The notes beneath the pieces are model-generated. The model was given only the letters and a program-made list of their open reading frames with translations. It did no database searches and was not told where the DNA came from. Both the position numbers and the translations under genes were made by a program. A stretch of DNA of 48,545 nt from Actinomycetaceae bacterium (GTDB lineage: Bacteria; Actinomycetota; Actinomycetes; Actinomycetales; Actinomycetaceae): NCBI GenBank assembly GCA_030540715.1, contig JAUNVQ010000002.1, positions 137,886 through 186,430 of the forward strand, read 5' to 3'. This document shows positions 7,961 to 18,200 of the stretch, one piece after another (position 1 is the stretch's first letter; the number at the start of each line of letters is the position of its first letter).

Positions 7961-9781
7961 ATGACACCGCTGCCACCACTTTTTCCACAACGGATTTCCG
8001 TGAAACAACTTGCCATGTTGGACACATGCAGCTGCCAGTTTTTGGCGCTGACACAACACCTGCTGGCACACGGCAGCACAGATGGTTTTGATGCCCACGT
8101 CCCACCGCTCTTTGGCCGCATTGCCGCAAAAAACCATCACTGGGAAACAGCAATGCTGCGCAGATACTACAGGTCGCCCCACACAAGGGTCATCGACTTA
8201 GAGGGCGTTGCCCCCAACACCTACAAAGACTATATTGGGCAGACTTACCAACAACAGCCACACCTGAATAACATTCCTTTACCAGCTCAACATTGCGACA
8301 ATAAGCCACATAATTTATTTCTTAAAGACAGCAGTCCTTTTCATCAACCTGTCACCGTCTATCACGCAGTCCAGCTTCAGTCATACGATAACTATTATGG
8401 AACAATCCCTTTTCTAGTGAACTCGGGTGGACGCTGGCATATTCAGATACCAAAAATTGGCAGCCATGTGCGTCACTACACACTGGCTCAACTGGGGCTG
8501 TATGCCTTACTGGCAAACGATATTCTCGATGATGTTCCCACCACACAGATTAGCCCAGAGGTTCATTTAAGCAGTGGCAACGTATCGGCACATGACTGTG
8601 ATGTTGTGCGTGACTACGGTTATGCGGTTATTGCCGAAGCCCTTGAAATGATTGCGCTTGTCAATGATGAATACGTTGACGAGACCTGGTGGCAGCTTCG
8701 CAACCCCTGCGGCCAATGCTGGCACTGCCACAAGGCTATTGAACAACACAATGATGTCATGCAGATCAGTGGTGTTGGAACCTCCACACGTGAAAGTCTG
8801 CATCAGCGTGGAGTCTACACACTTGATGACCTGGTGAAGGCACCACTCAGTGAATTACCGTCATTTCTAGATGCAGAACTTTTACGGCAGGCTCACGCAC
8901 AATACACTCAGCAGCAAGAGCGTATCAAACGTGGATGTGACAGTTTTGTGTGGACAGAAAAACGCCATACGGCCATATTGCGTAACGAGGATCTACCATC
9001 GCTTCAACGTGGCGATGTATTTCTTGATATGGAACTTGATTATTTGTCTGAAGCATCTCATGAAGACAACACAGGGCTTGTCTATTTGATAGGAGTGGTG
9101 GGCCAAGACATACCATCACCACACACAAGAAGTAGTACTGCGCCTTCTAAAAAAATAATAAGGGCTCAAGCAACCTGGGAAACAGCGCCAATTGTAAATC
9201 TGAAACATTCCGGTGATTTTTCGGCGCTGTTGGGTATGACGTATTGGCCGCTGTGGGCTCATAATGCAAAAGAAGAGCGTAGTATTTTTTGCCAACTTAT
9301 CACCTTTTTACTCAAACGTCGTAAAAAATATCCGGATATGAGGGTTTACCATTATTCGTATCAAGAGAAACTCTCGTTAAAAAGAGCATCACAGCGCTAC
9401 GGTTTCTATGCCGAAGAGCTGCAAGATCTGATGCACAGTAAGCGTGGTATTGGGCAAACCGGCATTTTTACTGACCTATTCAAAATCGTCAAACATACTA
9501 TTCGCACTGGTCAGCCAGGATACTCATTAAAGGAGTTAGAGCCGCTGTTTTGTGGGCAACTGCGACGCGCCCCTGGGATAAACGATGGTGCGGATTCACT
9601 GGTACTTTATGATCAGCTGCTTGAGGCCAGCGCGTTGGAACAACTGCGAAGGCAACATGGCGATGAATCGACCACTGCCGCATCTTTTGCCGACCAACTG
9701 CAGATGTATAACGAATACGACTGTTGCTCAATGGTATTGCTACATGAGTGGCTGCGCATGAACGCGCTTGACTACCCATAA
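7961..9781 (+). CDS. TM0106-family RecB-like nuclease
   Basis: 606 residues in two parts. The N-terminal RecB-like domain has Cys23 plus CGQCWHC at 250-256, the arrangement of an Fe-S cluster as in Cas4/AddB nucleases, followed by a helix-hairpin-helix-like segment (ISGVGTSTRESLHQRGVYTLDDL). The C-terminal part is an RNase H-like (DEDD) domain: DMELD at 356-360, HYSYQEKLSLK, TDLFKIVKHTI and NEYDCCSMVLLHEW carry the expected acidic residues. In the N-terminal domain the two acidic positions expected in GRxDFL and DTK appear lost: the sequence reads GTIPFL (147-152) and IPK (163-165). That comparison is from memory of the family. The gene starts 4 nt after hemB and lacks its own ribosome site, so it is coupled to hemB. 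Role is probably DNA or RNA processing. Confidence 0.85.
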   Translation: MTPLPPLFPQRISVKQLAMLDTCSCQFLALTQHLLAHGSTDGFDAHVPPLFGRIAAKNHHWETAMLRRYYRSPHTRVIDLEGVAPNTYKDYIGQTYQQQPHLNNIPLPAQHCDNKPHNLFLKDSSPFHQPVTVYHAVQLQSYDNYYGTIPFLVNSGGRWHIQIPKIGSHVRHYTLAQLGLYALLANDILDDVPTTQISPEVHLSSGNVSAHDCDVVRDYGYAVIAEALEMIALVNDEYVDETWWQLRNPCGQCWHCHKAIEQHNDVMQISGVGTSTRESLHQRGVYTLDDLVKAPLSELPSFLDAELLRQAHAQYTQQQERIKRGCDSFVWTEKRHTAILRNEDLPSLQRGDVFLDMELDYLSEASHEDNTGLVYLIGVVGQDIPSPHTRSSTAPSKKIIRAQATWETAPIVNLKHSGDFSALLGMTYWPLWAHNAKEERSIFCQLITFLLKRRKKYPDMRVYHYSYQEKLSLKRASQRYGFYAEELQDLMHSKRGIGQTGIFTDLFKIVKHTIRTGQPGYSLKELEPLFCGQLRRAPGINDGADSLVLYDQLLEASALEQLRRQHGDESTTAASFADQLQMYNEYDCCSMVLLHEWLRMNALDYP

Positions 9782-10027
9782 ACTCAGCCTAAACACATAT
9801 CCTCAACACATGCTATAGCAACACTACAGTGCCGCTACGCCCTCGTCATCGTGATAGATATAGCTCCTTCATGCCACAAAGAATCTACCTGCAAAGATAT
9901 GCCCGGGGTGCGCCTCGTTGAGAATGATCCTACCCGGGCAATCCAATATGATAAAATCTCTGCTTTACAGGGGTATGACCTGCAAGCCTTCCCAGTCCAA
10001 CTGGTTATCAACAGAAAAGAGGTAGCG

Positions 10028-11299
10028 ATGCACGACGTGTTTATCAGCCTTTTTATCATTGCAACGATAACATTAATTGCTCCCATCATCGCACACTTTG
10101 TGCCACGCAATCTTTTACCTGAAACCGTTGCTCTTGTGGCCCTGGGAGCTGTTGTTGGGCCGCAAATGCTGGGGTGGGCACACATCTCAGAACCACTCAA
10201 TCTGTTGAAAGAACTGGGAATGGGTTTCCTGTTTCTTTTGGCTGGCTACGAAGTAAACTCCGATGAGCTTCACTCTTCACGAGGGCGTTCAGCTGTACTC
10301 AATTGGATTGTCTCGTTTGCAGTAGCGCTTTTCTTTGTGTGGGCTTTAGGTTGGGCCGTCCCCTTGAGCACAGAAGGAATCACATATGCGCTTGTCATGA
10401 CGGCAACCGCTTTGGGAACGCTGCTACCGATCCTCAAAGAACGCAACCTGATCTCCGGATCTATCGGCAAGGCAGTATTTATTCACGGCACCATCGGCGA
10501 AATGTTTCCCATCATCATGATGGCACTGTTTTTATCAAGCCGCAGTTTTGGAATATCGACTATCATCGTGCTGTTCTTTATTCTGATCGCAACTGTGATC
10601 GCAGCGATCCCCGTTCATGTTCAACGTGCAGGCACCAAAGTAATTGATGCCATTCATATGGGCTCACATACCACTGTTCAAACAACAGTGCGCCTTGTAT
10701 TTGCCGCACTATCTTGCCTTATGGCTTTAGCTGTTGTGCTTGAACTTGACGTTGTTCTTGGCGCTTTTGTTGCGGGGCTTATTATGCGCGAAGCCCTGCC
10801 AGAAGGAAGAAAAGAACTAGAAATCAAACTTGACGGTATAGCCTACGGTATTTTCATTCCTCTGTTTTTCATCATTACGGGAATGTCGTTAAATCTTCGT
10901 GGAGTTACTGCTCATCCATGGCTCATCATAGGCTTCCTTGGACTGCTGATTGTTGTCAGAGGCTTACCCATTTTCTTTAGCCATACCCTGCGAACGCTGC
11001 TTCAAGGTGGCCTGAAAGGAGCGTTTGCCCGTATGGGCGAATCAGCCCAAATTGCATTATATTCATCAACATCACTACCCATTATTGTTGCAGCAACAAA
11101 TGTAGCAGTGAAAAACAATATCTTTGATCCCGAAATCGCTTCGGCACTTATTTTAAGCGGCGTCCTATCAGTAATGGTGATGCCGGCTTTGTGCGTCCTT
11201 ATTCCACTCTTATACACCACAGTTGAAAGCGATACAGTACACACTTGTGATGACGGCAAAGACTGGATGCCGTGGATTGCCCACACCTGGGATCATTAG
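10028..11299 (+). CDS. CPA2-family cation:proton antiporter
   Basis: 423-residue polytopic membrane protein with about 12 hydrophobic segments and no cytosolic TrkA/RCK domain. The pattern LPETVALVALGAVVGPQ, then GMGFLFLLAGYEVN, then LELDVVLGAFVAGLIM and the later FIPLFFIITGMSLN is that of the Na+/H+ exchanger (KefB/NapA) fold. It probably exchanges Na+ or K+ for protons across the plasma membrane. A frame open from 9851 precedes it, but the ATG at 10028 has AGAGGT just upstream and begins directly with the first membrane helix, so I chose it. It is preceded by 246 nt and followed 72 nt later by the hydrolase gene. Confidence 0.88.
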   Translation: MHDVFISLFIIATITLIAPIIAHFVPRNLLPETVALVALGAVVGPQMLGWAHISEPLNLLKELGMGFLFLLAGYEVNSDELHSSRGRSAVLNWIVSFAVALFFVWALGWAVPLSTEGITYALVMTATALGTLLPILKERNLISGSIGKAVFIHGTIGEMFPIIMMALFLSSRSFGISTIIVLFFILIATVIAAIPVHVQRAGTKVIDAIHMGSHTTVQTTVRLVFAALSCLMALAVVLELDVVLGAFVAGLIMREALPEGRKELEIKLDGIAYGIFIPLFFIITGMSLNLRGVTAHPWLIIGFLGLLIVVRGLPIFFSHTLRTLLQGGLKGAFARMGESAQIALYSSTSLPIIVAATNVAVKNNIFDPEIASALILSGVLSVMVMPALCVLIPLLYTTVESDTVHTCDDGKDWMPWIAHTWDH

Positions 11300-11371
11300 G
11301 ACGTTTGGACATCATAGCTTCGTGCTGTGTTTGATAAAATTGTTCGGTAAAATCTTATCGGAGGCAATACT

Positions 11372-13054
11372 ATGTGTGCTGATGTAATACGACATTCAAC
11401 AACTGCTCACGTGACGCCACCTACTTCTTCCAAACAGGCAACTTCTTCCGCACCACAACACACTGCCACACCACCGCAGATTTCCACCACCTCCTTCCCC
11501 ACGCCACGCCACCATTTCGCATCAGCACACGCCCACTCAGAACCTCCTTCCATGGCTTCGCACAGCACCAGCCCCAAGCCATCCGCGTATGACTTACGCC
11601 CAGAAATGGTATTTCGTATCAACGAACCCAATGTGTTTCGCATAGATTACGCTGCCCCAACCTACGACAAGTTTCCAACTTTCCCATATCCGCTTGTTAC
11701 TGATCCTGGAGTCTGGAAAGACGATGTGTTGGGACCAGGTTTTACCTACCGCACCCTTGTTCTTCCTCCGACAGTTGATCTCAACATTATTACAGACACG
11801 AAAAACACGGCCCCCACCAATAACAGAAACGCGGACACCACTATTGCCGCAGTTAAAGAACACAGATTTTCTTCACCACAGCCATCGTCTATAGACGCGC
11901 AACTAGCAGCAGCCGCTACGGGTGACGATGATACTACCACGTCCTCCACCAATTTTCCCTACGCTACAATCATCCGCCATACCCCATCCAATGACCCTGG
12001 ACGTATCCCCCACACACCACCAACTCCACATTTTGTTTTTCTGTACCTGCACGGCTGGAATGATTATTTTTTCCAGCGCGAACTTCCACGCCATATTGCT
12101 CTTGCCGGAGGCGCGTTTTATGCACTTGAACTGCGTGACTATGGCCGCTCGATTCGCCCGCATCATGAACCATGCTGGACTAGTGATATCCGCACCTATG
12201 GGGCCGATATTTCTGCAGCGCTACAAACGATTCGCCAAGATCACCCACATCTACCGCTGCTTTTATGCGGACATTCCACAGGAGGTCTTACTGCGGCATT
12301 GTGGGCGCACGCCCATCAGAACCAAGTGGCAGGTCTGGTATTAAATTCGCCATGGCTGGAACTTCAAACCGGAACCCCTTCACGCTACGCATTTCAGGCC
12401 ATCCTTGCGGGACTTCATCGTCACCCTTCACTACAGGTAGCGCGCAAAGGTCAAGACAATATCTATGCTCAATCACTTAACGGCTGGAAATACAGTGTTG
12501 ATGGAGCCCTACCACAGCCACTTCAGCCGTGGAGCACTGACCCATCTATAGCAGGATGGCAGACTTTGGACCGCTGGAAAGATCCGTCGGGCCGCTATGT
12601 AAGAGCTGGCTGGTTAGCAGCAATTTTGGCAGGTCATGAACGTGTTGCTGCGGGGCTAAATATTACCTGCCCCGTTTATTTGCAGTCGTCAATGGAATCA
12701 TTCATGACATCCACGTGGGATGTTCAAGTGCTCAGCAAAGACGCAGTATTAGACGCAGACGCATTGACCAAACGGGCAGCATGTTTGGGGCCTGACGTCA
12801 CAATTAAGCGACTCCATTCACGGCATGACGTACTGCTTTCCTTTGCACCGATCCGTCAAGAGTATTTTATGGGATTACACAAATGGCTACACAGGCGTTT
12901 TCCAGTACCCGGCAATATTTCATCTCAGAGGGCGACACAGCGTGCTCATATGTTGGCGGCTCAGCCTGGTAATGGTCAGCGTGGCCCCCTTACTGGCAGT
13001 TACCAATACATTGGAAATTTACCGCCCAGCAGTTATCTTGCTATCTGCCCGTAA
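11372..13054 (+). CDS. Alpha/beta hydrolase (serine aminopeptidase S33 / lysophospholipase-like)
   Basis: 560 residues. The hydrolase fold shows the oxyanion strand YLHGWNDYFFQ, the strand YALELRDYGRS, and the nucleophile elbow GHSTGG with Ser302; a late RLHSRHDVLLS probably supplies the catalytic His. This looks like the monoacylglycerol lipase/lysophospholipase group; the substrate is unknown. GGAGG about 8 nt before ATG 11372 sets the start. The first 70 residues are Ser/Thr/Pro/His rich, and a second low-complexity block of about 60 residues (roughly 140-200) interrupts the fold before the first conserved strand. There is no signal peptide, so it is probably cytoplasmic. Confidence 0.85.
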   Translation: MCADVIRHSTTAHVTPPTSSKQATSSAPQHTATPPQISTTSFPTPRHHFASAHAHSEPPSMASHSTSPKPSAYDLRPEMVFRINEPNVFRIDYAAPTYDKFPTFPYPLVTDPGVWKDDVLGPGFTYRTLVLPPTVDLNIITDTKNTAPTNNRNADTTIAAVKEHRFSSPQPSSIDAQLAAAATGDDDTTTSSTNFPYATIIRHTPSNDPGRIPHTPPTPHFVFLYLHGWNDYFFQRELPRHIALAGGAFYALELRDYGRSIRPHHEPCWTSDIRTYGADISAALQTIRQDHPHLPLLLCGHSTGGLTAALWAHAHQNQVAGLVLNSPWLELQTGTPSRYAFQAILAGLHRHPSLQVARKGQDNIYAQSLNGWKYSVDGALPQPLQPWSTDPSIAGWQTLDRWKDPSGRYVRAGWLAAILAGHERVAAGLNITCPVYLQSSMESFMTSTWDVQVLSKDAVLDADALTKRAACLGPDVTIKRLHSRHDVLLSFAPIRQEYFMGLHKWLHRRFPVPGNISSQRATQRAHMLAAQPGNGQRGPLTGSYQYIGNLPPSSYLAICP

Positions 13055-13230
13055 TATCAGATACCTAACCACCAGGCTGGCATGGCGCATGATGTTTACA
13101 CGGTTGAGACAGCTGACACGCGGTAACAAACCACTTGTTAGTATAGAGCTGCACAACCGGTAACAACACACTATGCTACTATCGATTACGCCTTTGGCTA
13201 GCTTTCTTGTGTAACAGGTATTTACTTGCC

Positions 13231-15108
13231 TTATTGACGTTCGTGCGCTTCCTTCGTTTCCCGATAGATCTCCGCATTGATTTCGTCAATAGCTTCTGAC
13301 AATGTAGGGCCCTCAGTATGACCGATACGCCATGACTTCCATCCCACTAAATCGCCACGTCCCGTGATCTTCAGTAAAGACTCTTCAACATCATTTGTGG
13401 TAAAACCATCGCCACAATCAATTGCTCCATCTTCTTTTAACGTTGCTTCATAGTGCTTTCCAGTGTCAGGATCATCCCACATAAGAACCGCATCCTGCCC
13501 AATAACCTGCGCAATTGCGTACAGACCTTCTGCATTTAATCCAATAACACCCGGAACAGGTTCACGTTCAGCACGATGTTCACCATTGGAAGCACGCTGA
13601 GAAACATCCTGCGGCGACATCACTGGCTGCATAATAATAGTGTCATCATGTTGCGGATCAGCATCCATGCTTTCTGCTACGTCTTCACCCTTTGCACCAT
13701 CAGTGTCATCATGAGGTGCGGATTGAGGTTCTGGAACACGTGCATCCAATGCTTGTTCAGCAATACCCTCTTCATCAGCAGTCTCACCCTGATCATCACT
13801 ATCTGTCGACTCTGATAAATCACCCACCTGCGGTTCCTCATCAGTATCTTCAGCGTTATTTCGCTCATCATCACTGGCATCTTCTGCGCTCTGCACGTTT
13901 GTTGACTCGGCTTCTTTATCAGTGACTTCACTATCAACAGTCGTGATGCTATTAGTTTCTTCTTTGGTGTTGTCGTTTTCCAGTGACTGCTTAACCTCGC
14001 CCTCTTGAAGATGGTGTTCAATATTGGAAGACTCAGTATCCACATCATTGCTTAGGCAGTGCGAAGCATCACCCATTTGAGCTTCTTCGTTCACATCCTT
14101 GGTAACTTCTGCAAGTGTTTCACCATCGCTATCAGCCGTTAAAGAAACATCAACTTGTTCTTCGGCATCCTGTTCAATGGCGGTTTCTTCCGCATCGCTG
14201 GCATCAGGAAAAGTCGGTGGCTCAACCTGGGTAATATCATCATCGCCAGAAGTAAAACTATCGGAATATGTCTGAACATAATCTGGCGCTGCGGAAGAGT
14301 ATTGCTGCTCGGCAGATGCTTGATCGGGTAGGGGCTGCATCATGTGTGCGCTACCTTGCTGCGCATTTATATCGGGTGTATCCGCACCACTTGGCGGTGC
14401 TGGTGCACTGTAGGAAGGGCCAGCTTGTGGAGCCATCTGCACGGAGCCCCGACTTTTTTCTACCACCTGCATTGAATCAACTTCACCTGTGTCACCCCAA
14501 GTCAGCTGCGGTTGGGCAACATGTGTACCCACTAGTTCTGGCGTGGATGTTCCCAGCACTCCTGGACGCACAGCCATTACTTCAAGGAAGCGACGGCCAT
14601 TTGACATCTGACGCATACGAACCTCATGGATTTCCATGCCCGATTGGTAGAGCACGCCCAATGCGGGACGCACCGCTGCATCAACTTCGCCAACCACAAT
14701 AATAAGGCGTGGGCCAGGTTGCGTTGTCGGTGGCATTGATTCACGAAACTCTGCCCAACCAGTGCGAAAAGCCTCGGCTCCCCCTGGATAGCGAGTAGCC
14801 AGCTCCATCCATCCCAATGCGGCAATATCACCTAATTTTGATACCGCGGCAATAAGATTGACGGGATCAAGCCGTGCCAGGACCTCCACCGACACCACTT
14901 GTCCAGCCGCGTCCAAGGCGGTAAGGCGATGAGAATCAATCGAGCCATCATCATTATTATGCCATGTCACAGGGAAAAGAGGGCGAGCGATCACCTCAAG
15001 TACCTGGGTGCGGATTGCTTCCAGAATGTCGGGTTCAAGCCCCTGATGAACGGGATGGCCAAACTGAGCGGGTATCAGTCTACCTTGTTCAAATTCAAAT
15101 AAAGCCAT
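13231..15108 (-). CDS. RAMA-domain (modified-DNA reader) protein with acidic linker
   Basis: 625 residues in three parts. Residues 1-185 form a conserved globular domain beginning MALFEFEQGRLIPAQFG and containing PRLIIVVGEVDAAVRPAL and EIHEVRMRQMSNGRRFLEV; I recognise it from actinobacterial hypothetical proteins and cannot name its fold. Residues about 200-520 are low complexity and strongly acidic (Asp/Glu/Ser/Thr). Residues about 522-600 match the RAMA domain: YEATLKEDGAI, then a GFTTNDVEESL segment and VGWKSWRI, as in the 'restriction system modified-DNA reader' family. RAMA domains are predicted to read methylated DNA. AAAAGG 8 nt before ATG 15108 supports the start. An orphan Dam-type methylase lies 4 kb away, but a functional link is only inference. 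Confidence 0.72.
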   Translation of the reverse strand: MALFEFEQGRLIPAQFGHPVHQGLEPDILEAIRTQVLEVIARPLFPVTWHNNDDGSIDSHRLTALDAAGQVVSVEVLARLDPVNLIAAVSKLGDIAALGWMELATRYPGGAEAFRTGWAEFRESMPPTTQPGPRLIIVVGEVDAAVRPALGVLYQSGMEIHEVRMRQMSNGRRFLEVMAVRPGVLGTSTPELVGTHVAQPQLTWGDTGEVDSMQVVEKSRGSVQMAPQAGPSYSAPAPPSGADTPDINAQQGSAHMMQPLPDQASAEQQYSSAAPDYVQTYSDSFTSGDDDITQVEPPTFPDASDAEETAIEQDAEEQVDVSLTADSDGETLAEVTKDVNEEAQMGDASHCLSNDVDTESSNIEHHLQEGEVKQSLENDNTKEETNSITTVDSEVTDKEAESTNVQSAEDASDDERNNAEDTDEEPQVGDLSESTDSDDQGETADEEGIAEQALDARVPEPQSAPHDDTDGAKGEDVAESMDADPQHDDTIIMQPVMSPQDVSQRASNGEHRAEREPVPGVIGLNAEGLYAIAQVIGQDAVLMWDDPDTGKHYEATLKEDGAIDCGDGFTTNDVEESLLKITGRGDLVGWKSWRIGHTEGPTLSEAIDEINAEIYRETKEAHERQ

Positions 15109-15273
15109 GGGTTACGCCTTTTCTTCATGTTCATGTGTATTTACTCATCTTTTCCTATTGTCCCATGAGTTGCAGATTTTGGGTATATTTTGACGGATTT
15201 TGAACCGACACAAGCTTCCATCGTTGTCTTGTACTCACAGCACTTATACACCAGCTACTCAGCATCTTCATCA

Positions 15274-18200
15274 CTATCGCACATGTTCAAGCAATACCTG
15301 TGCCAGGTGTTTCCCTCGTCGCCCGGCTAGCTGTTCCGCTTGAGTACGGCAACTAAATCCATCTGCCAAATATATGGCTTCAGGGTGGTCTTTCAAAGTT
15401 GGCAGCAAAGAATTCTCTGCTACCGCAACTGACATCTCGTAATGTCCTTTTTCCATACCAAAGTTACCGGCTAAACCGCAGCAACCAGTTAGTTCAATAA
15501 CGGAGGCACCACATTTATCCAGCAGCTCACGATCCGCTGCCCATCCCATGACCGAGTAATGATGGCAATGTGGTTGCGCCACAATCTGAACCCCTGTTAA
15601 GTCAGGGTAAGCGACAGGCTGACTACCATAAAAGTGGGTATCACCACAATCTCTATCACCGACAGCGGCAGCATCCAACTGGCCGTTGCTCTCGCCGGTG
15701 GCATCTTCGCGCACACTCCCCGTGTCTGGGTCACCCGCAAAGCATCCCTGCTTCATTAAAAACTCGGCAAGCGTATGCACTGCTCCCGATACTGCCACAA
15801 CCTTTGGATCATCAGGTAATAAATCACGCAGGTCATCACGAAGCACTGCTGTGCATGATGGCTCCACACCGACAATAGGGATCCCAGCCATCGCCACGGG
15901 AGCCAGCCGCTCAACAGTATGCGCCAGCTTCTTTTTTGCCACCGACAACTGGCCAGTGGTAATCCAAGTCAACCCACAGCATACGTCAGATTCAGGCATG
16001 ATAACCGAATAACCCAAGCGTTCCAATAGCATCGCTGTCGCTTTGGCACCTTCCCCATCCAGGCAATGCGAAAAAGAATCTGCCCACAGCAACACAAAAC
16101 GATGCTTCGTTAAGACTTCATCAAAAACCCGCGATAGTTCGTCCTCTAGAATTCCCCGGTCGTGTGCCCAGCGACTCAGCGACGACGTGGCAAGCCTTGG
16201 CATCTTGCGCCGCGTGTCAATACCCGTCATCGCGAAGGCAATGCTTCGCAGCCACCCCACTGACATGACGGAATTTGCCAACGCAGGCACACCGGGTAAG
16301 GAAGTGGCGATACGCAGCAACAGCGGAAGCCATCCCAGGAAGTAGTGCGTGCGCGGACGCAAACGCCACCGATATGCGCGGTGATAAACTTCTGAACGAT
16401 ACTTCGCCATGTCGATACCCGCCGGGCAGTCACTGGAACAGGCTTTACATGCCAGGCACAAGTCCAACACTTCCAAGACTTCACGTGCATCAAGCCCCTT
16501 AATAAGCGATCCGTTAGTGGCTTCTTGGAGGATCCGTGCACGACCTCTTGTCGAGTCTTTGTCTTCGTGACTAGCCTGGAAACTGGGACACATGAAACCA
16601 CCTGCGGCCGAGTTATTCGCCCGACATTTTGCAACGCCCGTACAGCGGTGAACCGCATTGGTTATACTGGCATGATCTTCGTGAAAACCGAAACCGCGCT
16701 CCTGCGCCGGATAGTTTTTTGCCAGAGGACGCCGCAGATGCTTATCTAATGGATCGGGAGCAGAACCACAAGCCACTATGTGTACGTTGTGACGGGTGGC
16801 CGCACGCGAAAAAACAGAATGTGCATTTGCTTGCCTGCCGATATTTTCCGGCTGTTCACAAGACTTTTTGTCGATGTCAGATTCAACCGATCCTTGTTTC
16901 TTGGCGCTGGTGTTATGCTGAGCTGTAATGGAGTTACTAGGCCAAGATGTTAGCCGCTGACTCCTCTGTGACGAGGGCGTCTTTCTGTTGTTTGTTGCAA
17001 GGCCACACAAGGAGTCACTAACGGTAGATGACAAACCCGTCATACTATCCCAAGGACGTGTAATAACCCCTGGATTCATTCGATTGTGAGGATCGAAAAG
17101 TGTTTTCACCTTTGCGAATAATTCCACCGCTTCAGGTGGGTACATACGGGTCAATAGCTCCGAACGCGCACGGCCATCACCGTGTTCACCAGAGATTGAC
17201 CCCTGGTGGCGTCCAATGAGGTCGGCGGCGTCCTCTAGGAATCGCCGTGATTTTCCTACACCCGCTTGTGAACCTAAGGGAAGGTCAAGGCGTACATGTA
17301 CACATCCGTCACCGAAATGCCCATACAGCAAACCATCTACATCATAGCTAGCCATGAGCTTATTAAAATCACGTAAATAATCACTTAAACGCTCGGGGGG
17401 AACTGCCGCATCTTCCCAACCTGGCCACGCCTGTTCGCCACCAGAACCATCGGGTTTTACGGGGGTACGACCACCAAGTCCCGCACCATCGGCACGAATA
17501 CGCCACAGGGCGGCAGCCTCGGCACCTGGGGGGTATATCATGACCGATTCAGGGGGCAGTCCCGTGTCGGCAGCCATCGCGCGGGCAGCTTCCAAAGCAT
17601 CAGCCTCATCCATTCCCTCGCCACCGACTTCACACATCAACCAGCCTTCACCCGAAGGTAAATCGGGGACAGCACCTGGGCCCTTGTGATGGCGCACCAC
17701 ATCAATAAGACGCGCATCCATTCCCTCCACTGCAAGGGGGTGGTGGCGAAGAACTGTTGGCACAGCATCAGCAGCCTGCACCATATCAGGAAACCCCAGT
17801 GCAACCAGTACGGGAGCCTGTGGTAAAGGCACCAGGCGAAGGGTTGCCTGGGTAGCAATACCTAGGGTGCCTTCCGTGCCAACAAAGAATTTAGCAAGGT
17901 CAGCTTTATTTTCAGGCAGAAGATGCTCCATTGAATAGCCGCTCACCTGGCGATTAAATCGGCCGAAGGTGGTACGAATCAGCGCCAGGTTATCTGCTAC
18001 CAGTTCTTTCAGACCAGTAATAGCGTCAATGCCTTGGGTGCGGGTGTCGATTGTTCGTGCGCACCCATCAATAAACTGAAGGTCGATCACGTTATCGGCG
18101 GTGCGACCATAGGCTGTTGCGTGGGGGCCGCAAGCGTTGTTGCCAATCATTCCGCCTATCGTGCAACGATTCCACGTGGAGGGGTCGGGGCCAAAGCGCA

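Noticed and set aside
14268-14702. 144-codon plus-strand frame
   Set aside because: Antisense shadow of the RAMA-domain protein gene.
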